Assembly: GCF_021532615.1 (NCBI RefSeq)
Contig: NZ_JAKGAQ010000001.1
Location: forward strand, 868,001-932,000
DNA: 64,000 bases
Direction of reading: 5' to 3'
From: Octadecabacter dasysiphoniae
GTDB lineage: Bacteria > Pseudomonadota > Alphaproteobacteria > Rhodobacterales > Rhodobacteraceae
The notes under the pieces were generated by a model. It made no database searches. It saw nothing but the letters and a program-made list of their open reading frames with translations, and was not told the origin of the DNA. Of the stretch, positions 42,732 through 52,282 are shown one piece after another. How positions within the stretch are numbered: the first letter of the stretch is position 1; each line of letters opens with the position of its first letter. Position numbers and translations under genes: made by a program.

Positions 42732-44888
42732 ATGGCCCACATCAACCAACCACCCCGACTGCAATTGGGAGACGCCCCTCTCACGGGCTACCTTGGGTCA
42801 GAGACGGATCAGATCGTAATTCTTTGGCAAACGGTTGGGCTGATCGGTTCTGACGCTTTCACCATTGAATACCGGGAGGTGGGTGCAGCCGATTGGGTTG
42901 CGGTGAACACACGGACCACAAATGACCTCAACCTAGATGGCCGCATTGTTCATGAGGTGGAGATCGACGGGCTGTTGTATGGTTCAGATTATGAGTATCA
43001 GGTGACCCACTTTGACGCGGACACCGGTGTGACGAACTCATTTTCGGATGTTTTTCAGACGCGATTGGCGCCCGGCGACGATCAATCCTTCTCTTTTGCG
43101 GCGTATGGCGATTCCGCATATTACGCCAATTCGCAACCGTTCTTCGACGTGCAGGGCCGCATTACCGAAATGGACCCGGACTTTGCGTTACTGTTGGGCG
43201 ATAACGCGTACAATGACGGAACCCATAATAACTTTGATATCCGGCTGGATGGGGATGATGCATCGGCCGCGACACTTGATTGGATTGCGGGGCACATCGA
43301 CTACGTCGCGTTTGGCAATCATGACCTGTCCTCTGGCGGAGACGGCCACCTTGACAGTTACAGCGCCCCGATACCTGTTTCCGGCGTTTCAGCCCCGGTT
43401 GATGCACCCAGCTTCAGCGTAGAAGAATTGAATTACTCGTTTGATTACGGGAATTCGCATTTTGTCACCTTTGATTCGAACCAGTTGAAAAATGCAGCGA
43501 ACCTGACGTCGCTTGTGGACTACGTCGTGGCCGACCTCCAAGCGTCTGATGCGCAATGGAAAATCGTTTTCGCACATCACCCTGTTGGCGGGGCCCCTGA
43601 CAAATCAGAGGGGCCGGAGGACAACTATTGGAGCGAACTCGTCGAGCGTATCTATTCTGCGGGCGCAGATTTACTTTTGGTGGGGCACACCCACACCTAC
43701 AGCTGGACCTATCCTTTGACGGGCAATGCGAACGATCAAGCCATGTTCATCGAAGACACTGACAAAGTCTACGAGCAGGGGGCTGGGGTTGTTCAGGTTG
43801 CGTCTGGCGTTGGGGGGCGGAGTTTGCGTGTGGGCGATTTCACGCAATACGATTTCGTCGCAGAAGGTTATAGCACCACGACGGACGTTCAATCAAAATA
43901 CGGGTTCGCGAATGTGTCCGTATCCAGCACGGAACTTGTCGTCGATTACGTCGCGGCGGATGACGGGCTTATCATCGACAGCTTCAAAATTATTGCTGCC
44001 AGCGAGCTCGGTGTTGTTTCCGGAACGTCTGGTGATGATTTCATTGATGCCGACTATCTGGATGACCCTCACACCGAAAAAACGACAAACGAGGCCGACC
44101 TTATCAGAGCAAACGGGGGTAACGACACCATCCACGCCGGGGAGGGTGACGACACTGCGTATGGCGGCAGTGGCGACGACACGATTTACGGTGGCGATGA
44201 CAAAGACCGGATTTATGGCGGCAGTGGGCACGACAGCTTACATGGCGGTGACGGTGATGATTATCTTCGCGGGCAAAGCGGCACGGATCACTACTTTGGC
44301 GGGGCTGGGGTTGATACTGTGTCCTATCTTGGGTCGCTGCTGGGCGTCAGGATTGATCTTTTGGGAAACAGCGCATCCAGCGGTGACGCCATGGGCGAAA
44401 GTTGGGATAGCGTTGAGAATTTGATCGGATCACGCACCGCCAACGACAACCTTTTGGGGGACTCAGCGGCGAACATGCTGAGCGGTTCAGGCGGTGACGA
44501 CGTTGTCTATGGGAGGAACGGTGCTGACCTGCTTCGTGGTGGCGACGGGCAAGACAGGCTGCATGGCAATTACGGAAACGATTCCCTTTCGGGTGGTGAA
44601 GGTGCCGATGTGCTTTATGGCGGGCATGACGACGATCAACTATCCGGTGGCAGCGATGCCGACACGTTTTACTTCAAACCGGGCGAGGGAAATGACGTCA
44701 TCACGGATTTTGAAAACAACATCGATACGCTCAATTTCGAACACTATGGGTTCAATCGCAGCGATGACGCTTTGGCGTTTGCCGAAAACGTATCAGGCTT
44801 GGGCGTCCTGTTCGATTTTGGCGACGGCAACACGATCCAAGTTGTCGGAAGCTGGGTTGGCCACCTGCGTGACGACCTAGACCTATAA
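42732..44888 (+). CDS. Secreted RTX protein with calcineurin-like metallophosphatase domain
   Basis: Residues ~1-115 look like a fibronectin-III-type domain of purple-acid-phosphatase relatives. The phosphoesterase core (~120-420) has AAYGDSAYY, LLLGDNAYNDG, AFGNHDLSS, FAHHPVGG and LLVGHTHTYSW, the usual dinuclear metal ligands. From ~455 to 660 run GGxGxDxUx calcium-binding nonapeptides (GGSGDDTIYGGDDKDRIYGGS). The C-terminal segment ending DDLDL acts as the non-cleaved type I secretion signal in such proteins. It probably releases phosphate from organic phosphates outside the cell. The exporter at the window start is a candidate partner. Confidence 0.9.
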   Translation: MAHINQPPRLQLGDAPLTGYLGSETDQIVILWQTVGLIGSDAFTIEYREVGAADWVAVNTRTTNDLNLDGRIVHEVEIDGLLYGSDYEYQVTHFDADTGVTNSFSDVFQTRLAPGDDQSFSFAAYGDSAYYANSQPFFDVQGRITEMDPDFALLLGDNAYNDGTHNNFDIRLDGDDASAATLDWIAGHIDYVAFGNHDLSSGGDGHLDSYSAPIPVSGVSAPVDAPSFSVEELNYSFDYGNSHFVTFDSNQLKNAANLTSLVDYVVADLQASDAQWKIVFAHHPVGGAPDKSEGPEDNYWSELVERIYSAGADLLLVGHTHTYSWTYPLTGNANDQAMFIEDTDKVYEQGAGVVQVASGVGGRSLRVGDFTQYDFVAEGYSTTTDVQSKYGFANVSVSSTELVVDYVAADDGLIIDSFKIIAASELGVVSGTSGDDFIDADYLDDPHTEKTTNEADLIRANGGNDTIHAGEGDDTAYGGSGDDTIYGGDDKDRIYGGSGHDSLHGGDGDDYLRGQSGTDHYFGGAGVDTVSYLGSLLGVRIDLLGNSASSGDAMGESWDSVENLIGSRTANDNLLGDSAANMLSGSGGDDVVYGRNGADLLRGGDGQDRLHGNYGNDSLSGGEGADVLYGGHDDDQLSGGSDADTFYFKPGEGNDVITDFENNIDTLNFEHYGFNRSDDALAFAENVSGLGVLFDFGDGNTIQVVGSWVGHLRDDLDL

Positions 44889-44954
44889 CTGGGGCCATCA
44901 GCGGTAGTCACGGCATGTCCGTCGAGTGGTCACAGGTGCCCAATCGAAGCGGTT

Positions 44955-45272
44955 TCAACGCACGGGTTTAAGCGTCAATTCTGGCCAATGGGTTATCACG
45001 CCACTTAGATCTGCGTTCTCGCTTTGATGTCTGATGGCGTATTTCCAAACCAGCGCCCATAGAATGCCGCGCGACATTGACGGCGCCAACGCCCAGAGCC
45101 TGAACAACGCCGTGAAACCACGTGACGAATTCTGGCAGCTGGCTGCCTCTAGCACCATTTCGGTTGGCAATGCGCCCAATTCGGGGGCACAGTCCTGAAT
45201 GGCAGCGGCCAAATTATCAACAAACCCTTGTCCCGCCCAAGGGTTACGTATCACTGCAATAGCCGCGATCAA
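44955..45272 (-). pseudogene. Possible remnant of a DUF1185 (amino acid synthesis family) gene
   Basis: IAAIAVIRNPWAGQGFVDNLAAAIQDCAPELGAL resembles the N-terminus of DUF1185 proteins, but the ~60 residues that follow do not continue the family and the frame has no good ribosome site. It is probably decayed. The rest of the 44.9-45.3 kb gap shows nothing else convincing. Confidence 0.3.
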
Positions 45273-45338
45273 TTTGAGAGGGGTGGGCGCAACCTTGCCG
45301 CCTTCGATAAGCGCATAAATCCGTTGAAAGGAACACCT

Positions 45339-45719
45339 ATGGATACCTTTGATGAAGACCTGTTCTTAAAGGGGCTGGAGCAACGCAAGGCCACATTGGG
45401 CGCGGAGTATGTAGAACGTAATCTTGCCGCTGCTGACGATTTCACGCGGCCCTTCCAAGAAGCCATGACCGCGTGGTGCTGGGGCTTTGGGTGGGGCGAC
45501 GATGTGATCGACGCGAAAACCCGATCCATGATGAACCTGTCGATGATCGGCGCGTTGGGAAAGATGACCGAGTGGGAGTTGCACTGCCGCGGGGCGATCA
45601 ACAACGGTGTTTCAAAAGAAGAAATCAGAGCCATCATTCATGTGATCGCCATTTATTGCGGCGTACCGCAGGGGCTGGAATGTTTTCGGGCAGCGCGAAA
45701 AGTGTTCGAGGAAAATTAA
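45339..45719 (+). CDS. Carboxymuconolactone decarboxylase family protein
   Basis: This 126-residue alpha-helical protein has LFLKGLEQRKATLGAEYVERNLAAADDFTRPFQ, then TRSMMNLSMIGALGKMTEWELHCRGAINNGVSKEEIRAIIHVIAIYCGVPQGLECFRAA. It matches PcaC-like members (4-carboxymuconolactone decarboxylase). The redox CxxC of AhpD-type members is absent. The ATG at 45339 follows GAAAGGA. Neighbouring catabolic genes are decayed, so the pathway is unclear. Confidence 0.88.
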   Translation: MDTFDEDLFLKGLEQRKATLGAEYVERNLAAADDFTRPFQEAMTAWCWGFGWGDDVIDAKTRSMMNLSMIGALGKMTEWELHCRGAINNGVSKEEIRAIIHVIAIYCGVPQGLECFRAARKVFEEN

Positions 45720-45874
45720 ACACGGCTGACCCAATAAACAGCTGCGCAATTTGGGATTTTGGGCACAAACCAGAAATCTAGCGTTCATGACCGATGTAAA
45801 TGTGGACAGCCCGACAGCGGCCCGGCGCGCGACAAGACGAGGTTGATTTTATCACATCTTGCCGCCACTCATAG

Positions 45875-47596
45875 ATGATGCGTTTTACAAAATTTCTTTC
45901 GACGGCATTTATTCTGGCTCTTGCGGTGGGGCTGTATTGGGCGTCGTTCAGTTTTTTCAAATCGCAAGAAGTTGAAAAAGCGCAGGCGCGGCTGACGTTG
46001 TATCGCAGCACGCTTGAATCCGAGTTGCGCCATTTTGCACATCTGCCGTTCTTGTTGTCGCTTGACCCTGTCGTGACGGCCACGTTGGCAGGAGGGGAGA
46101 CCGAACCGTTAGATTACCGGTTGGCGCGGTTTGCGCAGAGTGCCGGCCTTGATGCGATTTATCTGATGGACGGCGAGGGCAACACGATTTCTGCATCCAA
46201 TGCGAAAAGCCCCGTCAGTTTTAAGGGCCAGAATTATGCGTTCCGCCCGTATTTTCAGGCAGCCCAAAATGGGGAACTGGGCGAGTTTTACGGGATCGGC
46301 GCGACGACCGGTATTCCGGGGTATTTTTATGCCATGCCTGTCTGGCCTGCGGACACGAATTCGAATGGGGTCATTGCGATCAAGGTCGATCTTTCGGGGG
46401 TGCAGGAGACATGGCAAGCCTCTGGCGAAAGGATCATTCTGGCCAATGACGATGGTGTTGTTTTGCTCGCGTCCGATCCTGACTGGCGTTACAAAACCAT
46501 GTCACCGCTATCGCCCGAACAGCGCGGCAGTATTCTGGCGTCTCGTCAGTTTGGGTCCGAACAATTGGCCCCGCTGGATTGGTCTTTTGATACGGCTCGT
46601 CAGACGGCGAATGTGGGCGATGAACGCTTGTTGTACCTGCATACATCCGATTTACCCAATGGCTGGACGTTGCACTTTTTCGTTCCCAGCGATCAGGCCG
46701 TGGCGCGGGCGTGGTTGGTGACGGGCGGTTTTTTGACCCTTACTTTGCTGGCCTTTAGCCTGTTTCAGGTCAACCGGTTGCGCCGCGTACGGTCCGCGCT
46801 GATCAGATCTGAACGCGAAGAAACGGAGCTGCGATCCGCGAATGCGCAATTGGCGGTGGAGATTGAAGAACGGCGCGCGGCGGAACATACGTTGAAGAAA
46901 ACCCAAGCAGAGCTTGAACGGGCAGGGCGTTTGGCGGCACTCGGGCAGTTGGCATCGTCGGTCACGCATGAGTTGGGGCAGCCGATTGCGGCGATGAAGA
47001 ACCAGCTTGCTGCATCCGAAATGACCGTGGGTACAACCAAGTTGAGCGACAAAATGCATGGCCTTGTGGAACGGATGGAAAGCATTACGCGCCAGTTGAA
47101 GTTTTTTTCGCGCAAAGGGCGCGACAGTTTCGAGACATTCGATTTGGGCGAGGCAATGAACGACGCGCTTGAGCTGTTGGAGCCCAGCATTTCAGACCGG
47201 CAAGCCACCGTCAGGTTCGCGCAACCGAACATGGCCACCATGGTGAACGCCAACCGGCTGCGCATTGAACAGGTGATGACAAACATCATTCGCAACGCCC
47301 TTGATGCGGTGCAGGACACAAAGATGCGCCAAATTGATATCGCCATGGGCGCAGCAGAGGATCACACGTGGTTTACTGTATCTGACACAGGCCATGGTTT
47401 GCGCGGTAAGACACTGGATGATTTGCAAGAACCCTTTGCCACCACCCGTGAAAGTGGCGAAGGTATGGGGCTTGGATTGACGATCACCGCAGGTGTTGTC
47501 ACAGACCACGGCGGCACGATAGAGGCCCATGACCGATCAACGGGGGGCACAACATTTCGTGTGACGCTTCCAAACAAGGGACAGACGGGTGGCTGA
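45875..47596 (+). CDS. Sensor histidine kinase, DctB type
   Basis: This inner-membrane kinase has 573 residues. Span 1 is at ~8-28, then a periplasmic double-PAS (PDC) sensor occupies ~30-285 (AGLDAIYLMDGEGNTISASN, GQNYAFRPYFQAAQ, GIGATTGIPGYFYAMPV). Span 2 is at ~290-310, a coiled coil follows, and the H-box has His365 in SVTHELGQPIAAMKNQL. The ATPase N/G boxes are NIIRNALDAV, DTGHGL and GMGLGLTI. DctB kinases sense C4-dicarboxylates. It overlaps its partner gene by eight bases. Confidence 0.92.
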   Translation: MMRFTKFLSTAFILALAVGLYWASFSFFKSQEVEKAQARLTLYRSTLESELRHFAHLPFLLSLDPVVTATLAGGETEPLDYRLARFAQSAGLDAIYLMDGEGNTISASNAKSPVSFKGQNYAFRPYFQAAQNGELGEFYGIGATTGIPGYFYAMPVWPADTNSNGVIAIKVDLSGVQETWQASGERIILANDDGVVLLASDPDWRYKTMSPLSPEQRGSILASRQFGSEQLAPLDWSFDTARQTANVGDERLLYLHTSDLPNGWTLHFFVPSDQAVARAWLVTGGFLTLTLLAFSLFQVNRLRRVRSALIRSEREETELRSANAQLAVEIEERRAAEHTLKKTQAELERAGRLAALGQLASSVTHELGQPIAAMKNQLAASEMTVGTTKLSDKMHGLVERMESITRQLKFFSRKGRDSFETFDLGEAMNDALELLEPSISDRQATVRFAQPNMATMVNANRLRIEQVMTNIIRNALDAVQDTKMRQIDIAMGAAEDHTWFTVSDTGHGLRGKTLDDLQEPFATTRESGEGMGLGLTITAGVVTDHGGTIEAHDRSTGGTTFRVTLPNKGQTGG

Positions 47597-48881
47597 CCAA
47601 CGGGTACTGATCATTGATGACGACCGCCTGATGCGCAATTCGCTGGTCGATCTGGCAGAGGCTGCCGGTTGGGTCACCAAAGCATTGGCGCGAGCCACTG
47701 ACGCAGAGCGATGGATCGATCAGTTCCAACCGGACGTTATTTTATCAGATGTCAGGATGCCGGATGTTACGGGGCTCGATTTGCTGAAATCACTCGTTGT
47801 GGCGCCGCCAATGGTGTTGATTTCCGCCCATGGCGATATCCCCACTGCCGTAGAAGCGATGAGACACGGCGCATATAGCTTTGTCGAAAAACCGTTCGAT
47901 CCCAAGCGGTTGTTGCTTATTCTTTCGCACGCGGCGCAGGCGCACCAGATGCAGCAACGTAATGTGCGCCTTAAGGAACGGCTGCGTGAATTGTCGGGTG
48001 TGGACCGTGTTTTGCTGGGGCAAACGCCGCAAATGCAACGGCTGCGCGACACCATCGCGATGGTCGCTGGCGCAGACAGCACCGTATTGCTGCAAGGTGA
48101 AACAGGCACAGGCAAAGACCTCGTGGCGCGGTTGATCCATGATCTGTCGGCGCGCTGTGATGGCCCTTATATCGCGGTAAATGCAGCACAGATCAGCGCG
48201 GCCCATTTGCCCTATATCGCCCGCGAGGCATCCGGTGGCACGTTGCTGCTGGATGAAATCGGCGCATGCCCACCGGACGTTCAACCGCTTTTGTTGCGCA
48301 TGATTGACGCCGGCGAGACCCTGGCCCCCGACACAGGCCTGCCCGAAAAAGTAGACTTGCGGATTATCGCGGCCACGAACGAAGACACAGACGCTTCGGT
48401 CAAAGCAGGGGGATTGAGAGCGGATTTGATGTTCCGCCTGAACGGGTTTGCCATCAATCTTCCGCCATTGCGGGATCGACGTGATGACATTTCGCTATTG
48501 GCCATGCGGTTCAGTCAGGAATTTGCGTCTTTGTACGATAGCGATCCGCCCGCGTTGCGTGATGATGAACTCAGCACTTTGATGGCCCATGAATGGCCCG
48601 GCAATGTGCGCGAATTGCGCAACCTGATGGACCGGCGCGTGATGATGGCGCGTCATGGGATAACATCATTGCACGACGCGATGTCTGCACATGATACAGA
48701 GGGTGCGCACAAATCCGGCCTGCGCGAAGCGGTCGCGGCGTTTGAACGTCAGATGATCGCCAAAGCCATCCAAACCCACGCTGGCCGCATGGAGGATGTG
48801 GCCCGCGAATTGGGGATTGGGCGGCGGACCTTGAACGAGAAGATCGTGAAGCTGGGCCTCGATAAAACCGCGCTGTTGTAG
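47589..48881 (+). CDS. DctD-type response regulator lacking the GAFTGA sigma-54 loop
   Basis: The receiver domain has phosphoacceptor Asp54 (DVILSDVRMPDV) and Lys in VEKPFDP. The AAA+ domain has Walker A GETGTGKD (~170) and Walker B GGTLLLDEIG. A C-terminal Fis-type helix-turn-helix (GRMEDVARELGIGRRTLNEKIVKLGL) follows. Where sigma-54 activators have ESELFGHE-GAFTGA, this protein runs straight from AAQISAAHLPYIAR to EASGGTL. The deletion removes the sigma-54 contact, as in Rhodobacter capsulatus NtrC, which works with sigma-70. Confidence 0.9.
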   Translation: MADQRVLIIDDDRLMRNSLVDLAEAAGWVTKALARATDAERWIDQFQPDVILSDVRMPDVTGLDLLKSLVVAPPMVLISAHGDIPTAVEAMRHGAYSFVEKPFDPKRLLLILSHAAQAHQMQQRNVRLKERLRELSGVDRVLLGQTPQMQRLRDTIAMVAGADSTVLLQGETGTGKDLVARLIHDLSARCDGPYIAVNAAQISAAHLPYIAREASGGTLLLDEIGACPPDVQPLLLRMIDAGETLAPDTGLPEKVDLRIIAATNEDTDASVKAGGLRADLMFRLNGFAINLPPLRDRRDDISLLAMRFSQEFASLYDSDPPALRDDELSTLMAHEWPGNVRELRNLMDRRVMMARHGITSLHDAMSAHDTEGAHKSGLREAVAAFERQMIAKAIQTHAGRMEDVARELGIGRRTLNEKIVKLGLDKTALL

Positions 48882-48884
48882 CTA

Positions 48885-48898
48885 TGCGGAAATCCGCA
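48885..48898. promoter_or_regulatory. DctD-type dyad upstream of the TRAP operon
   Basis: The perfect palindrome TGCGGAAATCCGCA begins four bases after the dctD-like stop and ends 94 bp before dctP. From memory it matches the core of rhizobial DctD activator sites upstream of dctA. A weaker GCGC-N7-GCGC dyad follows about 22 bp further (48906-48920), suggesting tandem sites. It might alternatively be part of a terminator, but there is no T-tract. Confidence 0.6.
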
Positions 48899-48992
48899 GG
48901 GCAGGGCGCAAAACCCGCGCATTTTTCTTCATAAGTCCTCTCGTTGGAATCGTGTTCAATATCCGAACAGATTTTCTTGGGAGGAAAATGAA

Positions 48993-50003
48993 ATGAAAAA
49001 CATCATGACAACTGCTGCCGTTGCAGCGCTTACACTTGGCTTTGCAGCATCTGCGCAGGCCGAAGAATGGAACGTATCCTTGTGGGGCAAACAGCGCGCC
49101 TTCACAGAGCATGTGGAAAAACTGGCCGAACTGGTGTCTGAAAAGACAAATGGCGAATTCACGCTGAATATCAGCTACGGCGGTCTGTCCAACAACCGCG
49201 AAAACCTTGATGGGATTTCCATCGGCGCATTTGAAATGGCTCAGTTCTGCGCAGGGTATCACCGCGACAAGAACCCTTCGATCACTGTGCTCGAGCTTCC
49301 GTTTTTGGGTGTGTCTTCGCTTGAGCAGGAAATCGCGCTGTCGATGGCTGTTTATCAGCACCCCGCCACTGTCGCTGATCTGGCCCGCTGGAACGCGACA
49401 TTGCTGATGCCGTCGCCGCTGCCGCAATACAACATTGTCGGTGTTGGTGATGCGCCAACGACTCTTGCTGATTTTGATGGCCTGAGCGTGCGCGCGACGG
49501 GTGGTATCGGCGCGGCAATGGAAACTGTCGGCGCTGTGCCAACATCCATGTCCGCATCCGAAGTCCGTCAGGCGATGGATTCCGGTGTTGTCAAAGCCGT
49601 GGCCTTCGCACCGCACGCCCACATGTCATTCGGCACGATCGAAAACGCAACGTGGTGGACAGAAAACTTGAACCCCGGCACGGTGAATTGCCCTGTTGTT
49701 GTGAACTCAGAGGCACTGGACGGTCTGTCTGATGCCCACCGTGAGGCATTGTTGGGCTCTGTTGAGGACGCGCTGGATCACTACGTCACCAACTACAACG
49801 GTGCGACAATGGACGCATGGGGCCCCGCATTGGAAGAACGCGGCATTAATGTCGTGTCCTTTTCTGACGCGGAAATCGAAGGTTTCAAAGACGCCGCCGC
49901 AGCCCCGTCTGCTGCCGCATGGATCGAACAGAACAACGCTGCGGGCCTTCCTGCACAAGAGCTGTACGATCTTGTAACCGGTATGATCGCAGACGCGAAC
50001 TAA
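48993..50003 (+). CDS. TRAP transporter substrate-binding protein (DctP family)
   Basis: A Sec signal peptide (MKNIMTTAAVAALTLGFAASAQA) precedes a 313-residue periplasmic DctP domain: WGKQRAFTEHVEKLAELVSEKTNGEFTLNISYGG, LPFLGVSSLEQE and LRATGG-like LSVRATGGIGAAMETVGAVP. The binding Arg and Asn positions are typical of organic-acid binders. GGGAGG lies before the ATG. It is first in the TRAP operon, downstream of the DctBD-like pair. Confidence 0.95.
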   Translation: MKNIMTTAAVAALTLGFAASAQAEEWNVSLWGKQRAFTEHVEKLAELVSEKTNGEFTLNISYGGLSNNRENLDGISIGAFEMAQFCAGYHRDKNPSITVLELPFLGVSSLEQEIALSMAVYQHPATVADLARWNATLLMPSPLPQYNIVGVGDAPTTLADFDGLSVRATGGIGAAMETVGAVPTSMSASEVRQAMDSGVVKAVAFAPHAHMSFGTIENATWWTENLNPGTVNCPVVVNSEALDGLSDAHREALLGSVEDALDHYVTNYNGATMDAWGPALEERGINVVSFSDAEIEGFKDAAAAPSAAAWIEQNNAAGLPAQELYDLVTGMIADAN

Positions 50004-50013
50004 TCGACACTTG

Positions 50014-50042
50014 GCCCCGCACCACATAGGCGCGGGGCTTTT
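50014..50042 (+). terminator. Hairpin plus T-run after dctP
   Basis: Stem GCCCCGC / GCGGGGC with an 11-nt loop is followed by TTTT. It lies 11 bp after the dctP stop and before dctQ, so it probably acts as a partial terminator that keeps the binding protein above the permeases. Confidence 0.75.
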
Positions 50043-50077
50043 CCTATTTTTCGATACAATTTGCGGGGGCCAGTATA

Positions 50078-50701
50078 ATGGCAACAGCGTCACTCGTCCT
50101 GTCGGACGACAGTATTCTGAGCAAATGCGACCGACGGCTACTGCGTCTGGAACGTGTGTTTGCACTGATAAGCGGGATCAGCGTTTTCGTGTTGATGGTT
50201 TTGGCTGTGGTGTCGGTCACGGGGCGTAACGCGATGAATGCGCCGTTGCCCGGCTACGTAGACTGGATCGAACAGGCCATGCCGTTGATCGCTTTTATGG
50301 GGATTTCTTATGTCATGCGCGAAGGCGGCCATATCCGCATGGATATCGTTGTTGGCAAGCTGCGCGGGCGTCTTCTTTATGGTGTTGAAATGATCACCAC
50401 CCTCGCGGTGCTGTTGTTGATGGTGCTGCTGGTCTGGGGCACATGGGCCCATTTTGATCGCAGCTTTGATTTTGCCGCCCCCATGTGGAGCCGTGACAGC
50501 TCAATGGATATCGCTCTCCCGATATGGCCTGCGAAACTTCTCGCGCCGGTGGCGTTCAGCGTCTTGTGCTTGCGCCTGTGCCTTCAGGTCTGGGCCTATG
50601 CCCGTGCCTTTGTGACAGGCCACGCCATTGCCGTGCCACTTGTGGCTGACGCCGCAACCCAAGCCCGCATGGAAGCGGATCAACTGGAAGGGCAAGACTG
50701 A
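50078..50701 (+). CDS. TRAP transporter small permease (DctQ family)
   Basis: This 207-residue protein has four hydrophobic spans: ISGISVFVLMVLAVVSVTGRNAMNAPLPGYVDWIEQAMPLIAFMGISYVMREGGHIRMD is the family core, with the final span SVLCLRLCLQVWAYARAF. The Arg-x-x-x-Asn motif and the conserved GGHIRMD are intact. Its stop overlaps the dctM start by one base (TGATG). Confidence 0.93.
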   Translation: MATASLVLSDDSILSKCDRRLLRLERVFALISGISVFVLMVLAVVSVTGRNAMNAPLPGYVDWIEQAMPLIAFMGISYVMREGGHIRMDIVVGKLRGRLLYGVEMITTLAVLLLMVLLVWGTWAHFDRSFDFAAPMWSRDSSMDIALPIWPAKLLAPVAFSVLCLRLCLQVWAYARAFVTGHAIAVPLVADAATQARMEADQLEGQD

Positions 50702-52101
50702 TGGAACCCATTGAAATCGGCCTTTGGGTGACGGGCGGCATGTTGGTGCTGGTCGTCCTTGGTATGCGTGTTGCTTTTGCTGCGGGTCTTGCGGGTATGA
50801 TCGGCCTGATCTGGATTTTCTGGGCCAAGAAAGATTTCGGCTTTGATGAATTTGGCTGGGCGCTGGGCGTGGCTGTCAAAACCGCGGGCCAAGTCCCGCA
50901 TTCCAAAGTTTCCAGCCAAGCGTTGTCGCTGATCCCGACCTTCATCCTGATCGGCTACCTTGCCTATTACGCGGGCCTGACCAAAGCTTTGTTCGAGGCC
51001 GCGAAACGCTGGATTGCATGGGTGCCGGGTGGTCTGGCTGTTTCAACCGTGTTTGCGACCGCTGGCTTTGCCGCTGTGTCAGGGGCGTCGGTCGCCACAT
51101 CGGCCGTCTTTGCGCGCATCGCGATCCCCGAGATGTTAAAGATCGGCTACAACAAACAATTCGCGGCGGGCGTCGTGGCGGCGGGTGGTACTCTTGCATC
51201 GCTCATCCCACCCTCGGCGATCCTCGTGATTTATGCGATCATCGTGGAACAGGACGTGGGCAAACTTTTGCTGGCCGGCTTTATCCCCGGCGCATTTTCG
51301 GCCCTTGTCTATGCGGGCCTGATCATCGGCATCGCGGTCGTCTTCAAGAACGTCGGCCCGCCCGTGCGCGGGTTCACATGGAAGGAACGCTTTGCGTCCC
51401 TGCCGCCCGCATTGCCGATTGTCTTTGTGGTCGTGACGATCATCTGCTTTGTCTACAACCCGTTCGGCGGCGATGCGTGGGGCACCCCCACCGAAGGCGG
51501 CGCCATCGGGGCCTTCGTCGTGTTCCTCATGGCGCTTTACCAAGGGATGCGGTGGGCGCAATTGCGCGACGCACTTCTGGAAACTGCAAAACTCAGCGTG
51601 ATGATCTTTACGATCATCTGGGGCGTTCTGATCTACGTGCGCTTCCTTGGCTTTGCAGGCCTGCCAAGCGCGTTTTCCGACTGGATCACATCGCTGACCA
51701 TGGCGCCCATGATGATCCTGATTTGTATTCTGCTGGCTTATGCGGTGCTGGGGATGTTCATGGACGCAATCGGGATGCTGCTGCTGACCCTTCCGGTGGT
51801 TTATCCGGCGGTCATGGCCCTGAATGGCGGTGAAACCGTCGCGGCAGCCGACAGCGCGTTTGGAATGTCAGGCCCCATGTGCGCGATCTGGTTCGGCATC
51901 CTTGTGGTGAAAATGGCGGAGTTCTGTCTGATCACGCCGCCTATTGGGCTCAACTGTTTTGTGGTTGCTGGCGTGCGCGATGATTTGTCGGTGCAGGATG
52001 TTTTTAAGGGTGTCACACCATTTTTCATCGCAGACGCGGTGACGATCGGGCTTTTGGTTGCCTTTCCCGGGATCGTGCTGTGGCTGCCAAGCTTGGCCTG
52101 A
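50701..52101 (+). CDS. TRAP transporter large permease (DctM family)
   Basis: This 466-residue sodium-coupled permease has about 12-13 spans. Family motifs are FILIGYLAYYAGLTKALFEAAKRWI, AAGGTLASLIPPSAILVIYAIIVEQDVGKLLLAGFIPG, GMFMDAIGMLLLTLPVVYP and ITPPIGLNCFVVAGV. It completes a three-gene TRAP importer, probably for a C4-dicarboxylate or related acid. The 180 bp after it hold nothing recognisable. Confidence 0.95.
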   Translation: MEPIEIGLWVTGGMLVLVVLGMRVAFAAGLAGMIGLIWIFWAKKDFGFDEFGWALGVAVKTAGQVPHSKVSSQALSLIPTFILIGYLAYYAGLTKALFEAAKRWIAWVPGGLAVSTVFATAGFAAVSGASVATSAVFARIAIPEMLKIGYNKQFAAGVVAAGGTLASLIPPSAILVIYAIIVEQDVGKLLLAGFIPGAFSALVYAGLIIGIAVVFKNVGPPVRGFTWKERFASLPPALPIVFVVVTIICFVYNPFGGDAWGTPTEGGAIGAFVVFLMALYQGMRWAQLRDALLETAKLSVMIFTIIWGVLIYVRFLGFAGLPSAFSDWITSLTMAPMMILICILLAYAVLGMFMDAIGMLLLTLPVVYPAVMALNGGETVAAADSAFGMSGPMCAIWFGILVVKMAEFCLITPPIGLNCFVVAGVRDDLSVQDVFKGVTPFFIADAVTIGLLVAFPGIVLWLPSLA

Positions 52102-52282
52102 ACATGCCTCCACTGTGTGAAGTGCGGCATTTTTCGCGATGGCAACTGGACCATCTGCGCTGACGAAGGCCGGTGCACCACGTCGCAAGACGAGGATTTG
52201 CCGGTCTAGATCAACATTGCAAACGCACGTTGCGAAATCGGCTTCTCCAGAAAGGCTATTTGGAAGGGAAGTGCGTCTGGAG

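Noticed and set aside
52101..52200. Cys-rich plus-strand frame after dctM (C-V-K-C-G ... C ... C)
   Set aside because: It has no start codon or ribosome site and ends within ~35 codons. Possibly a remnant, but not supportable as a gene.
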